The notes under the pieces were generated by a model that was not told where the DNA came from, searched no databases, and worked only from the letters and a program-made list of their open reading frames with translations. The position numbers and the translations under genes are program-made. Positions 12,246 to 22,418 of a stretch of 64,000 nucleotides of DNA are shown in pieces; the stretch's first letter is position 1, and each line of letters begins with the position of its first letter. This DNA comes from Eutypa lata (lineage: Eukaryota > Ascomycota > Sordariomycetes > Xylariales > Diatrypaceae). The stretch covers positions 310,001 through 374,000 of the forward strand of contig JAKULF010000007.1 of assembly GCA_022661535.1 (NCBI GenBank), in the 5' to 3' direction.

Positions 12246-12704
12246 CGGCAAATATCTGAAGTCTCGTATAAGTCATTTGCATGATCCAAAGAACTTAATC
12301 AATGACTAGCTACATGAGGAGAGGTGAGGTATATATATACCTTAGTATATATCTATAGATCCTTTGAAAAGTAGGCGACGTGCACCAACAATAACGAAGG
12401 CCACATAGCCCTGGGCGGTGCTTGCATAGTCTCAGCGTCCGAGCGTCGGGTGATCCGATCGAGTACAACAAACTTGATCAATACTGTAACAGTAATAATG
12501 CATATGCACATGCAAGAAAGCGCTGTGTCGTCAGCAGCCCAGATTTGCACTTATTGCGGCGTCTTACAGCGACCAATCTTCCTCCTTGGCACCAATTACA
12601 TTATTTTCAAGGGAATAATACTAGTCCGCACATGGCAAGTGGAAACGACTGCTTTCTCGAATCGAGAGTCAGCCTTCTCCCAACTCCCCCATTGAACCTC
12701 ACGC

Positions 12705-12842
12705 ATCTTCTGGCAGTTTGTACACAAGTGAAAAGCTGGTCATATCGGGTAAGCCTCCCGGATCTGCATCTGCACGTATCCTCCGGCAGTTATTTTACAG
12801 GTGAAAAGATGGGCACATCGGGTAAATCTCCCGTATCTACAA
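12705..12842. repeat. Two imperfect direct repeats, period 73 bp
   Basis: The unit GGCAGTT...TGAAAAG.TGG..ATATCGGGTAA..CTCCCG..TCTGCA appears starting near 12705 and again near 12778. Both copies keep the core ATCGGGTAA. Located between two divergent HET genes. Confidence 0.6.
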
Positions 12843-13101
12843 ATCGTTTTGCAAGAGGATAGTCGTGTTCAGCCAACTAAGTGATACAACATTGACCCGT
12901 GCCTTTTAGAAGCGAGAATCACAACGGAACCCGCGATGCTTCGCCACGATATTGAACCACTCACAGGTTGTTCCGTTCATCTGACTAATTATGTATCTGC
13001 AGGTGCTGACCGTAGGGTTGAATATTGAACATGTGCGACCGTCTAAAAGGCCCCCGTCACAGCACTAGGTGGGGGTATTACAGCCTGGGGCCAGATTTCT
13101 G

Positions 13102-13109
13102 TATATAAT
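13102..13109 (+). promoter_or_regulatory. TATA-like element upstream of second HET gene
   Basis: TATATAAT about 180 bases before the ATG at 13283, followed by a CT-rich tract (CTTCTCTCTCTCC). Assigned by position. Confidence 0.4.
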
Positions 13110-13282
13110 TATAGCGGCGTCACACGTCACCTCACTAGACTTCTCTCTCTCCTTTCTATGTGCAACAACAAATTACTTACCTAGCCACCTATCGGTTGCT
13201 TTGGCGTTGTGACAGCCTTCTGCATTTCTAAGCCGTGGGCCTCAATTGGTGAACTCTATCTTTATAGGGGCTGTATTTCTAA

Positions 13283-14743
13283 ATGGGCTCTACACTATTT
13301 CAGTACACGCCATTGGATAGGCCAACGCATAGCATAAGGCTGCTTCGGCTTTTGCCTTGTTCGGCTGAGATGGACTACGCACTAGAAACCTATGATATCA
13401 ATGAGGCCCCGCCGTACATCGCGCTTTCCTATGTCTGGGGAATTGATGAACCTACCCATGAGATACGGCTGAATGGTCGTGTGTTCCTAGTGCGCGATAA
13501 CCTTTGGCACGCCTTACTGAGACTTGCGGGCGAGCTCCCTTTGGGCCCGGCCACTGAGCGACTCCGGGACCGGTACTTCTGGATTGATGCCTTGTGCATC
13601 AACCAAAATGATCTCCTCGAACGTGGCCACCAAGTTGACCTTATGGGGTTTATCTTCTCCAAGGCTGACATTACCATCGCGTGGCTAGGTCTCGCTATGG
13701 ATGATTCTGACTTCGCCATGGAATCTCTGAAGCTCAATCCACACGCACTCGACGATGACGACGTACCCTTTTTTGATAGAAAATATGAGAGAAGTCATAT
13801 GGATTGTGCCATTAAATCCCTTCTTACCAGAGACTACTTCAGTCGCATGTGGGTGGTACAGGAGATTTTACTTGCGCGAGATGTTTTGATTATATGCGGA
13901 TCTACATGTCGCTATTGGGATTTCTTAGCCCGGTATGCACGTGGAAATCTCTCCATTGATAATCCCTTCAAACCTTATATTCCAAACAGCGCCCAGGCAC
14001 TTATAACAGCCAGGGCTGACTTGAAGTCAAAAAAGCATTCTCAGCCTCAGTTAGGCGTGTTTCTAATGCAGTTTGGAAGGGCAAAGTGCTCTGATGCTAG
14101 GGACAGGGTATACGGGCTCTTAGGACTGATACGGGCCACTCATCCCGACTCAACCATACCACCAGCCGATTATACAATTTCGACGGTTCAATTATATTTC
14201 AGCGTCATGAATTTTATGCAGAGAGAGCAAGTCTTTGCCTCCCAAGATCCAAGGTATACTGAGGAAGTGTCAATTCTACTCGCCACTAATTTGGAACTGC
14301 CTCGTGATATCCACCAGTCAATAAGCGCTATATATACCATAACATATCGTTTCGGGTCCGACCTCAAATACCTTGGGTTCTGTGAGTTTCCAGCATTGCT
14401 ACGTCAGTGCATCTTGCCATTAGAGGTGATCTGTAATACCAAACTTACTTCGCCATTCAATTACTCTGCAAAATACGAGGAGATGACTAGGAAATTGAAG
14501 TCCCACCCAATCAATGGTAGTCCGAAAATGTGGTTCGAATTCAAACAAGCCTTGGTGAGCCTTTTGATGGTTTGGGGTATTTATATGCACTCTGATCCAG
14601 AAATGAAACATATTCCCTCAACACTGAAAGTCGTTGAACAGCGGCAAGGCAAGTTCTGGCCTGTTTATCCACGTCAGCCTAGAAGGATTCGTTCATTGTT
14701 GATTCGAATGCTGCACTTACAGGGTAGGTGGGAGAGGCGTTAA
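13283..14743 (+). CDS. Heterokaryon-incompatibility (HET) domain protein
   Basis: Single-exon gene of 486 aa, ATG 13283, stop TAA 14741-14743. HET motifs: YIALSYVWG near residue 50, a lone block LWHALLRLAG, FWIDALCINQND near residue 100, ADITIAWLG, and FSRMWVVQEILLARD, followed by CSDARDRVYGLLGLI. These match the cell-death HET module. The domain is complete, but the C-terminus is shorter than the 650-700 residues common for this class and ends in a basic tail (RRIRSLLIRM); it may be a natural short form or have lost a distal exon. It is a different subgroup from the divergent HET neighbour: spacing between motifs differs and there is no shared intron. Recognition target unknown. Confidence 0.87.
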   Translation: MGSTLFQYTPLDRPTHSIRLLRLLPCSAEMDYALETYDINEAPPYIALSYVWGIDEPTHEIRLNGRVFLVRDNLWHALLRLAGELPLGPATERLRDRYFWIDALCINQNDLLERGHQVDLMGFIFSKADITIAWLGLAMDDSDFAMESLKLNPHALDDDDVPFFDRKYERSHMDCAIKSLLTRDYFSRMWVVQEILLARDVLIICGSTCRYWDFLARYARGNLSIDNPFKPYIPNSAQALITARADLKSKKHSQPQLGVFLMQFGRAKCSDARDRVYGLLGLIRATHPDSTIPPADYTISTVQLYFSVMNFMQREQVFASQDPRYTEEVSILLATNLELPRDIHQSISAIYTITYRFGSDLKYLGFCEFPALLRQCILPLEVICNTKLTSPFNYSAKYEEMTRKLKSHPINGSPKMWFEFKQALVSLLMVWGIYMHSDPEMKHIPSTLKVVEQRQGKFWPVYPRQPRRIRSLLIRMLHLQGRWERR

Positions 14744-15690
14744 TGCTCCAAACTCTGGGGAACAGGGGAAAATATCAAGTTAGAGAGAGGGAGGGAAAGC
14801 TGTCGACAACAGCTCCCAGCAGCTATTTATAAGTAGGTGGAGGAGAAAAGGGTGCCTTAGGATCCTAGTTCCTATTGTCTCCATGGTCAGCAGGTAGAAA
14901 TATTATTGGCTTTATATATATATATATATGTTGGACATCAGGGGTGCTATATTTGGCACCTAGTCTCTATAGGTCCATCTATCCGTTATACGTCAGCCCA
15001 TATATCTACTAGAGAGCCTACACGTACGCGTGCCATAGTCTACAGAATACAACAAGAGATGGATCTTCGTCAACTTTCTATAAAGGCTAGTAAGATCACT
15101 AATTGAATTGCTTTAATAGCCCGTGGTACAAGTGGCAGCAGCTGTATCAGAAAAGTATGGTATAAAAGTAAGGTAGAAATAACACTACTTCAAAGAAAGC
15201 TATGGAACTCTTACCATTGATTTGCAGGAAAGGCAGAATAATTCCGTCTTTGTCGACATGCATAATCATTCCTGCATATGTATGGGATAAAAGGCAGGCT
15301 GTGCTACTAGTGAGTTGGCACATATTTGGTTGGCAAACATAGGCGGGAGGACTCCTTTGAATTTGGGGGGTCTAGATAATCCGTACGGGAGCTGAATCTT
15401 CATAGAAAATAAATGTGACATGGGTGTTGCCGGCAGAATGCCCTTGCCGTGTGACAGTTATCCAAATTCCGTCTATAAAGTTTGTGTATCCAGGCACGCC
15501 CCCCGCCCCCCTTTATACCTCTATACCTTTATTTCCACACCATCAGTCACGTGAACGAGTCGAGTTCGACTAGGGCAGCTAACTTAACTTATAAGTATGG
15601 CCCTCGAGATTATTTATCATGAGATTAAGAGCACTTTGTGTTCTGTTTGCTCTCGAGTTACATTTCCCATCGGGAGTAGGGAGTAGTTAC
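14744..15690. other. Intergenic region
   Basis: Holds a TA microsatellite (about 14911-14928) and no recognisable gene. The N-terminal part of the HET remnant that follows should lie here but I could not align anything before about 15691. Confidence 0.5.
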
Positions 15691-16817
15691 CGAAGACAGA
15701 GTCTGGAAATCTTGGCGTTCATCTTTCCAGGTTCTCTTCCACGGACCATACGCCACGCCATCATACTCACACAACAATTGGGTCTTCGTTACCTCTAGGT
15801 GACGTATACGCCAGCGCGTATATTACCTTTCACCTGCAGCTTCCCGTGATGCTGAAAGTGGCCTTTTCTCACGTGGCAAGTGAATTGTCCCTCGCGATGA
15901 TGGCAGCTATGTGTCGTGTGATCTATTCGACACTTCTCTGAAGGGAGAACACATTAACACAAGTGGATGGACCTTTCAGGAGCACATGTTGTCTCCTAGA
16001 ATTCCTCTATTCACACAAGATGGCCCTGTCTGGCAATGCAACCAAGCGACAATACCTGATTATGGTTGTGGCAAGGTAAGGCCGTGGCTCAAGCCCCCAC
16101 CCACATCGAACTGTGAAGAAGCGGTAAAATACTATGCTTCTCGAGATTTGACTCACAAATATGACAAATTCCTTGCCATTTCAGCCTTAGCACGCAAACA
16201 AGGCGAATCTCTAGTTCTCGAGCATGGTGAAGAAGTTCACGACTTGTATTGGGCTGCACTTTGGAAACCAGAAATGATTCAGCACCTTCCATGGCGCTGT
16301 GAAAAAAGAGTGGCCCCTCGACGACGAGACTCAGTACACCTGCTTGATGGAGTACAAATACCAGATTCCAACACGGTCATGGACATCAGTAGATGATTTC
16401 TTGGTCTTCAGATCCCCGGAAGAAGTGCGAGCCCAAGTGCTTGGTTGCGATATAACGTTACCCGATCCTTTATACTCTTATAGTAAAGTTGCCAGGGGAG
16501 AGATGAAGATTCGCGGCCCCATTTGGGGTCCTGCCAAGGAAGTCAGGAAAATCTTTGGGTTCGACGAATCCCCTACTTATACTAAGGTGGACTCGGTTGA
16601 AACCTTGGTTTCTGATGACGACAAGATCATTGAAGACAAGAGCAGGTCTATTTTCTGCCTTGTTATTTCGACGGGGAAGGCTGGATACGCTATTGCGGTG
16701 GTTGCAGATGGTGATGAAGACGATGTCTTTATTCGTGTTGGACTTCTCGAAATCTACCCGAAGGAGAGGTCAAGCGTCATGGAGAATCCGATGGTCAGAA
16801 TGATCAAGATTGTTTGA
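15691..16817 (+). pseudogene. HET-domain pseudogene
   Basis: A third HET gene, broken in at least four places. Recognisable pieces in order: LPRTIRHAIILTQQLGLRYL (15736-15795), normally followed by WVDSLCIIQDD but here ended by TAG at 15796-15798 where TGG is expected; VYASAYIT (15804-15827) in another frame, so the segment between is deleted; AASRDAESGLFSRGK, then TGA at 15881-15883, then IVPRDDGSYV; GWTFQEHMLSPR; YASRDLTHKYDKFLAISALA; and, after one extra A in the A6 run at about 16297-16302, the block IPTRSWTSVDD and the C-terminal half to TGA 16815-16817. The 3' half is well preserved, implying recent loss. The GWTFQE..SPR and SWSWAS-like signatures identify the subgroup, which differs from both intact HET genes. 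Confidence 0.8.
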
Positions 16818-17854
16818 TTAATATACACTCGTTTTTACTGCAGGTACTACAAGAGTGAAACGAAGGGTTATTATAACGATTCTTTTACTTTGTCGGCACA
16901 GCATTACTTTTCTTTAATGAATATATTATTTGCTTTGGTTGACTTTGGCTTTCTATTTAGGTTGTTAGTACGCTGTAGGTTGATGTTACGAACTGTACGA
17001 ACGCGTATACGAATGCTTCTTCATAATATGAAAGTATCAGATTAAGAATGGGAAGCACATCTTAGTCGTAGGCGTATTCATACAGTACTTGGTATAATAC
17101 TGGAGGCATACTGTGCCCGTTAAAGGGCTAGAGTCAGTAGAGTCAGTGGTTCGCGGTAATATTTTCGCATATCGCATCGTCCAACCATATTAGACAAAGT
17201 GACTAAGGATGCCACATACAGGCTGGCAAGTAATGCAACGCACTCCACGAGCTAGCCATATGGATTACATTGCTTATGATCCACCGGCGACTTAGATTTA
17301 ATGGATTGCCGTAACCTTTAATAAATACCATAAACCAAGATTTTTATACGTTATATAAATAATTAAAAAGTATAATAACGGCTAATAAAAGGTATAACAA
17401 AGGTTAAAATGAAATTATCATAATTTAAAAATAATTATTATACGGATTACTTAATATATTTAAGCTATAACGATATAATAAATAAATTATATAATAATAA
17501 TGTTATAAAAATATATAATATTTATTAATAATAAGCCGTTACGTTATATCTCGTATTTATAATGGATATTATAAACGACTTTAAATAAAATACGTTACAT
17601 ATAAGTTACGTTACGAAGGGGTCGATTTTCGTACGTTACTTAGCCCGTAGACACGAATTCGTGGACACGCCGTGGATCTCGTTGCGTTATTTGCCAGCCT
17701 GGCCACATAGCTAAGCAGTCCCAGCCATCAAATAAGAAGATATATATGTAATGATAGACGTTAATAGGTAGTTCAAGGGAGGAAAATTCGACGCACTATC
17801 ATCAATAACAGGCGGAGCTACAGTCACCACGGTACCCTCAATCCCGCTACCTTT
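16818..17854. other. Intergenic region with a short AT-rich block
   Basis: Normal composition to about 17325, then an AT-rich block, then normal again. No gene. Confidence 0.6.
17330..17615. repeat. AT-rich, RIP-like block
   Basis: About 290 bp made almost only of A and T; the remaining C is mainly in CpG (ACG, CGA). AACGGCTAATAA (about 17377) and its near-inverse TTATTAATAATAAGCCGTT (about 17522) face each other, so this may be a small inverted-repeat element mutated by RIP. The element type is not recognisable. Confidence 0.5.
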
Positions 17855-19195
17855 CTACGTGCCAACAATCCCCCCTTCATCACCCTCATGACACCTAACA
17901 AACACCCTCCCATCGCCCTCGATCTTCCATCCACGAAGTGGGACCCCCTCAAAAAGATCATATCCAGCATCCAAAGCCTCCCTGTCATCGCCGCTCTCGA
18001 AGACCTGCAGCGCAGTCCAATTGCTATTCCGATCGGCGGGATCTATGATCGCAGCGGCAGGAAAAATAGTGGCCAGGATCCCGCGTATGAGGGTCTTGTA
18101 CGCGGTATCGCGTTCCATCCAGAGGTCCGCCGGGTCGATGTGCCGCATCTCGGCGGGATCCTCGAGCAGGTGGCGCGACCCAGGTCCGGGTGTTAAACGG
18201 ACGAAGAGCCGGTCGATCCGCGGGAGGTTGTGTGCAAGTATTTGTAACTGTGTTGATAAAGGGAAGATAGCTACGTAGCTAAATTCAACCACGCTAGATG
18301 GTACTAGTGGCGTGTCGTTCGGAAACTCCTCGCACCCTAGCAGTGCGCCCAGCATCGATGGCGGTCGCCGTAGGAAGAACTCGTATGTGCGGTATACCTT
18401 GGTTGATGACCCTTCGTTTAGGAGGAGGGCTGTCCAGCGGCGTGCGGTGAAAAGCAAGCAGGGTGGTGCGCGCCGGCGGGATGAACATGAGACCGGGGCT
18501 CCTGATGATGAGCCGACGACCGTGGTGGCAGGTTGAGATCCCTCGCTGTCGCTCTTAGCTGCCGCTATTTTAGGGTCCGAAAGCGACGTGTCCAAATGTC
18601 GGCCAGTGGATGAAGGGGAATCTCGTTCCGTCCGGGACAGCGATAGGATATGATAGGGCATATCGAAAGACCAAGCATCGTCCAGGAAGAGCATCCGCGA
18701 CAGGAAGGCGGCGAGGGTCGTCGGCGGCGCTATGATGGTGAACCGGAGTGGGTCGATCACGGCGAAGAGCTGATCCCAGAACCACTCCAGATCGACCGAG
18801 CGGATCTGTGGGGTCCGGCGGTGCGCGTCGGCCCACTCGTCTACGAAGTCGACGAGCAGAGTGAAGGTGTGGACGCTGCGATCTAGGTGGTTGTCCTCGA
18901 GGAAGCGCAGGAGAGGGATGGGGTTCAGAGTGAATGCGCTCAGGGATGAAACTTGCGGCCTCCATAGCACGTGCTGGAAGAGCCCCGGCAGCGCCAGGGA
19001 TCGCCAGGACTTACATACGAGGGTTGCTGGCTTCAGCGACTGGAGTTTGGGCTGGTTATCTAGGAGGGTGGCGCATGGCTGGTCATGAAGACGTGCTTCG
19101 GATGGAACCGGTATGCCTAGGAAATCAAATATGTGAAGCAGGATCTCAGGTGGCATGTCATTGATGTTGACAGGGGCTTTGCTGGAGTCATCCAT
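17855..19195 (-). CDS. F-box domain protein
   Basis: 446-aa single-exon protein, ATG at 19195, stop TAG 17855-17857. An F-box opens the protein: INDMPPEILLHIFDFLG, then a family-typical insert, then LKPATLVCKSWRSLALPGLFQHVLWRP (about residues 50-80). F-boxes bind Skp1 and bring substrates to SCF ubiquitin ligases. The rest (LEWFWDQLFAVIDPLRFTI, LFLDDAWSFDMPYHIL) fits a fungal family of F-box proteins with no known substrate-binding repeat. The central part contains a Ser/Gly-rich low-complexity stretch. It lies in the HET/Clr5 island; F-box proteins are also expanded in mould accessory regions, but a functional link is inference only. Confidence 0.82.
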   Translation of the reverse strand: MDDSSKAPVNINDMPPEILLHIFDFLGIPVPSEARLHDQPCATLLDNQPKLQSLKPATLVCKSWRSLALPGLFQHVLWRPQVSSLSAFTLNPIPLLRFLEDNHLDRSVHTFTLLVDFVDEWADAHRRTPQIRSVDLEWFWDQLFAVIDPLRFTIIAPPTTLAAFLSRMLFLDDAWSFDMPYHILSLSRTERDSPSSTGRHLDTSLSDPKIAAAKSDSEGSQPATTVVGSSSGAPVSCSSRRRAPPCLLFTARRWTALLLNEGSSTKVYRTYEFFLRRPPSMLGALLGCEEFPNDTPLVPSSVVEFSYVAIFPLSTQLQILAHNLPRIDRLFVRLTPGPGSRHLLEDPAEMRHIDPADLWMERDTAYKTLIRGILATIFPAAAIIDPADRNSNWTALQVFESGDDREALDAGYDLFEGVPLRGWKIEGDGRVFVRCHEGDEGGIVGT

Positions 19196-20386
19196 GGTGA
19201 TGACTCGGTTATCGCGTCGACGAGATGGTTTGATGCAAGTCCCTCACTAAGACGGAATACAAGGACGTAATGAAGAATTGTGGACGGGTATTTTTTTCCC
19301 CAAGTCTAGAATTCAGATACGGACTTCCATCTAGATTGCAGCTAATACTTAAGTATGTAGGTATTGATGAAGTTCTTTAAGAATTCTAGGCGTTGATAAG
19401 AGCAGTGCGGTCATTATTGATTGATTGCTATGTCGTCGTCGGCTGTCGGGCATAATAGTGGGGTTAGTTATACTACCTAACTAAATTAGGCGCTGGTATT
19501 AACCCCCTTCTGTAAAGCTGGTCGATCAGGAGCTTAAGTGGTTTAGTTAGCTTGACCTCTGGCATTCAACCTGGTCTCTGAGTTACGTTAATCGCGGTCC
19601 GGGAATTGAATATGACGCCTGGAAAATATTGTACAATAATACTTACTAATTACAGGAATCTCTATATATGCCCGGCTACAAGCTAAGTAAGAGTTGACGT
19701 CATTAGTAATATTCGACTCCAGCTACGGGGTGGTTCTGGCGTACTCCCTACAGTGTGCAGTGTCAATCCACCACCCAGTGATGCTTTCAGGCATCGTGGA
19801 GTGATAGTTGCGGGGTACAACTTTGAGAACATGATATTTGAATTCTCTATATATGGCGTGGAATATAGGTGCTACCTATTTATTTGTACAGTTCCTATTC
19901 CGTAACTACCTCACCCATCCAAGATCATTGCAAGGCTGCTTTCAGTACTCCTATTAGGTACCTAGGTACCTTCATAATATCGCCAACATTCACCAAATTG
20001 CCCATGGGGCCTTCATCTCGTGAAGGCACTGCACATTGCAAAGAGGATGCTATCGGCACATTGACGTATAATATAAATATTACGAACTGATATAACGAGT
20101 CTATAGTTTCAATCATTGTGTATCCAAATTTTTATATTCGGTTACCCTGGAGAGACTGTGTAGGGGACATCTGACATGTAAGTTGACGTGACATAAGAAG
20201 TAGATTCATACCAAGGTACATAAATTAGGGAGAGAGTTGTTGGTGGTAAAGTTGCACTCAGACATGGCATGAATACACCACTACCCCAATGTATGAACGA
20301 AAGAGAAATAGGAAAACAGCAGCCATTGCTTCCACCATGTTAGAAAAAGAAATCACTCCATGAGTCCAATTCAGCCTCTGCTCATG
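19196..20386. other. Intergenic region
   Basis: Promoter side of the F-box gene. Contains a perfect 16-bp palindrome at 19956-19971 (AGGTACCTAGGTACCT). No gene recognised. Confidence 0.55.
19956..19971. repeat. Perfect 16-bp palindrome
   Basis: AGGTACCTAGGTACCT reads the same on both strands. Related TAGGTA/TACCTA words recur in most intergenic stretches of the window. Confidence 0.7.
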
Positions 20387-22418
20387 CTATTCTAAATGCA
20401 GCCTGCCGGGTCTGATGGTGATTCCAGATACGCCAAAGATGGTTTTGAATGGCCGACCTTCATCCGAAAGATAGGAGAAATGGTGTTTGTCAAGCGCATT
20501 ACGAAGAGACCGAACAATTCCGTCTTTCTCTCCCCACTTTGGATTAGCAAGGGCACCAGAATATGCTTCTTCAAACCATTCCCACGCTTGGCCCCATGTA
20601 GTCAAGCTCTGGTAGGCGATGCCAACAGTGATTTGAATCCAGACAGTCCGCTCATCGTTATAGCCAAAAAGGGGTATCGCCTGATCAACGACCTTCCGGA
20701 ACATGTACCTAGCCATTATGTCGAAGTGTCCCCGGAGAACATCGGCAGCAAGTTGTAATAATGCTTCCATGACCTCAATGCACTCATACCTTTCCTCGTA
20801 CCAGTCGTAATCAAATTCGACCTGGTCAAACACATTCCTGGCACTGAGGAACATCTCCTTATGGTCGTGGACGGTACCAAGTTTGACATACAGTCTTAAA
20901 AGCTCACTGGTTGCTTTCACATACTGGATGGGGAATCGGCGGGTATCGCTTTTGCAACAGGATATGATCTGTAGAAGGAGCTGTTCAACCGATTGATCTT
21001 TCGCCGCCACGTGTGTATTAGCAACTTCCAAGGCGTGATCAATCATTAACGGATCATCATTATCCGTAATAGAGCGGCTGATATTGGCTAATGAAGTCGA
21101 GGCCTCTTGCGAGTGCTGCTCAGCCCCTTTTCCCTTCGCTCTCCTTCTACGGCGTTTACCCCGGGCGTTAAGAGTGTCTTGTGTCGACTTGGTCTCGAGC
21201 AATTCCTTAGATCGGCTGAGGAAACCTAGGGCATCGTCGGGTCGATTCCACGCATTAAGCAGTTCGATGCAGTGGAGGACGTGCTGCTGCGTACGTCTAT
21301 CGTCGTAACCTAGGATAGTAATATGCTTCTGTGTCATTTCTTCAATGATCCTGTCAGCGTGCTGCATTTCATGATTCTCAGCATATAGCTCTGCAAGAGC
21401 GTAGCCAACTTTGTTCGTGTCATTACTCGTAACGCCTACGACGTGGCTAAATCCTTCCCAAACTTGCTTCAGCAAATCTTCGGTTTGATCGAACGGCCTT
21501 TCGGAGACATTAGATCTCGCTAAGTTCCACATTGCGAGAAGGCTTGTTCTCGTATGGCCGTTCCAGCTTAGTAGCAACGTCGGATCGTCATGTTCGTCGT
21601 CTTGAATGGCCTCTTCGACAGAACTCGAGTCCGAGCTTGACTCTTCGGCCACATATCCTTTCGGTGTCTTGTAGCTGACACTCGCAGGCGTGTCAATGTC
21701 TAATAAAAGTATTAGATCAGGTATGCTTGCAAGTATTGAGTAGGCCTCTTACCCATGATATCCCCATCGAATCTCTGTCTTTTCGCTCTACCATCAATGC
21801 TGGTCACCTTGTCTGATGTCCACGTCTGACCTCCGTAGAGAAACACAGTATCTTTCTCTTCCCTCTTCCGCTCTTTAACCTTCTCTGCCATGAATCGGGA
21901 GTGTCTTGCAGACAAGTTCTTTTGCCAGTGCCAAGATTTGAATTGGTCCTTGTAGAGCTTTGTGCTGCGAGAGGTTAGGTACGCCGCAAAACCGTCAGGG
22001 GCTTGACTTACGAGGCATCGAAACCGTGACGCTGCCTCATGAGCTCCATGGTTTCAGCAAGGCTTTTGTTTTCCTCAAGGTAGAGAATTCGTATCTTCTC
22101 CTTATGGTAATCCCAATCAAGCTTCCCGAATTTAGATCTTTTGGTTGCCTTCGGGGCAGGACGCTCTGCGACATTGTCTGATGAAGAGTGGTTCTCTTGG
22201 CTTTGAGTTATGTTTAGATTACTGTTACGAACTTGGTGCATCTGGGCATCGTCTATAGGATTGAGCACTTGGCCCGGTACCTGTCGTTGCTGGGAAGAGG
22301 TAGCACTCTGCCCGAAGACCGCGTGGAGTGGGTTTGGAGTCGATTCATGCCCAGGTGTTTCCTCAGTAAATCTCCGGTTAATATATAAGGGTGTTGCAAA
22401 GAGGTCATCCGAGTCCAT
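20387..22418 (-). CDS. Clr5-domain protein
   Basis: 643-aa protein from exons 22418-22012, 21964-21753 and 21699-20387; introns of 47 and 53 nt with GTAAGT and GTAAGA donors. ATG 22418 (MDSDDLFATPL). The Clr5 domain spans residues about 101-152: LDWDYHKEKIRILYLEENKSL, then MRQRHGFDAS, and across the first intron TKLYKDQFKSWHWQKN. Clr5 is named after a fission-yeast silencing factor and is often the N-terminal, probably DNA- or chromatin-binding, module of large fungal proteins. After an acidic Ser-rich linker (SSSDSSSVEEAIQDDEHDD) there are helical pairs resembling tetratricopeptide repeats (AYALAELYAENHEMQHADRI and similar), a likely protein-interaction scaffold. A basic patch RGKRRRRRAKGKG may be a nuclear signal. 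Function beyond domain content is unknown. Confidence 0.83.

Larger units (their letters stand above)
12246..13282. other. Shared promoter region of two divergent HET genes
   Basis: 1.04 kb between the starts of the two HET genes. It contains a 73-bp-period imperfect direct repeat and a TATA-like element in front of the plus-strand gene. No gene recognised. Confidence 0.55.
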
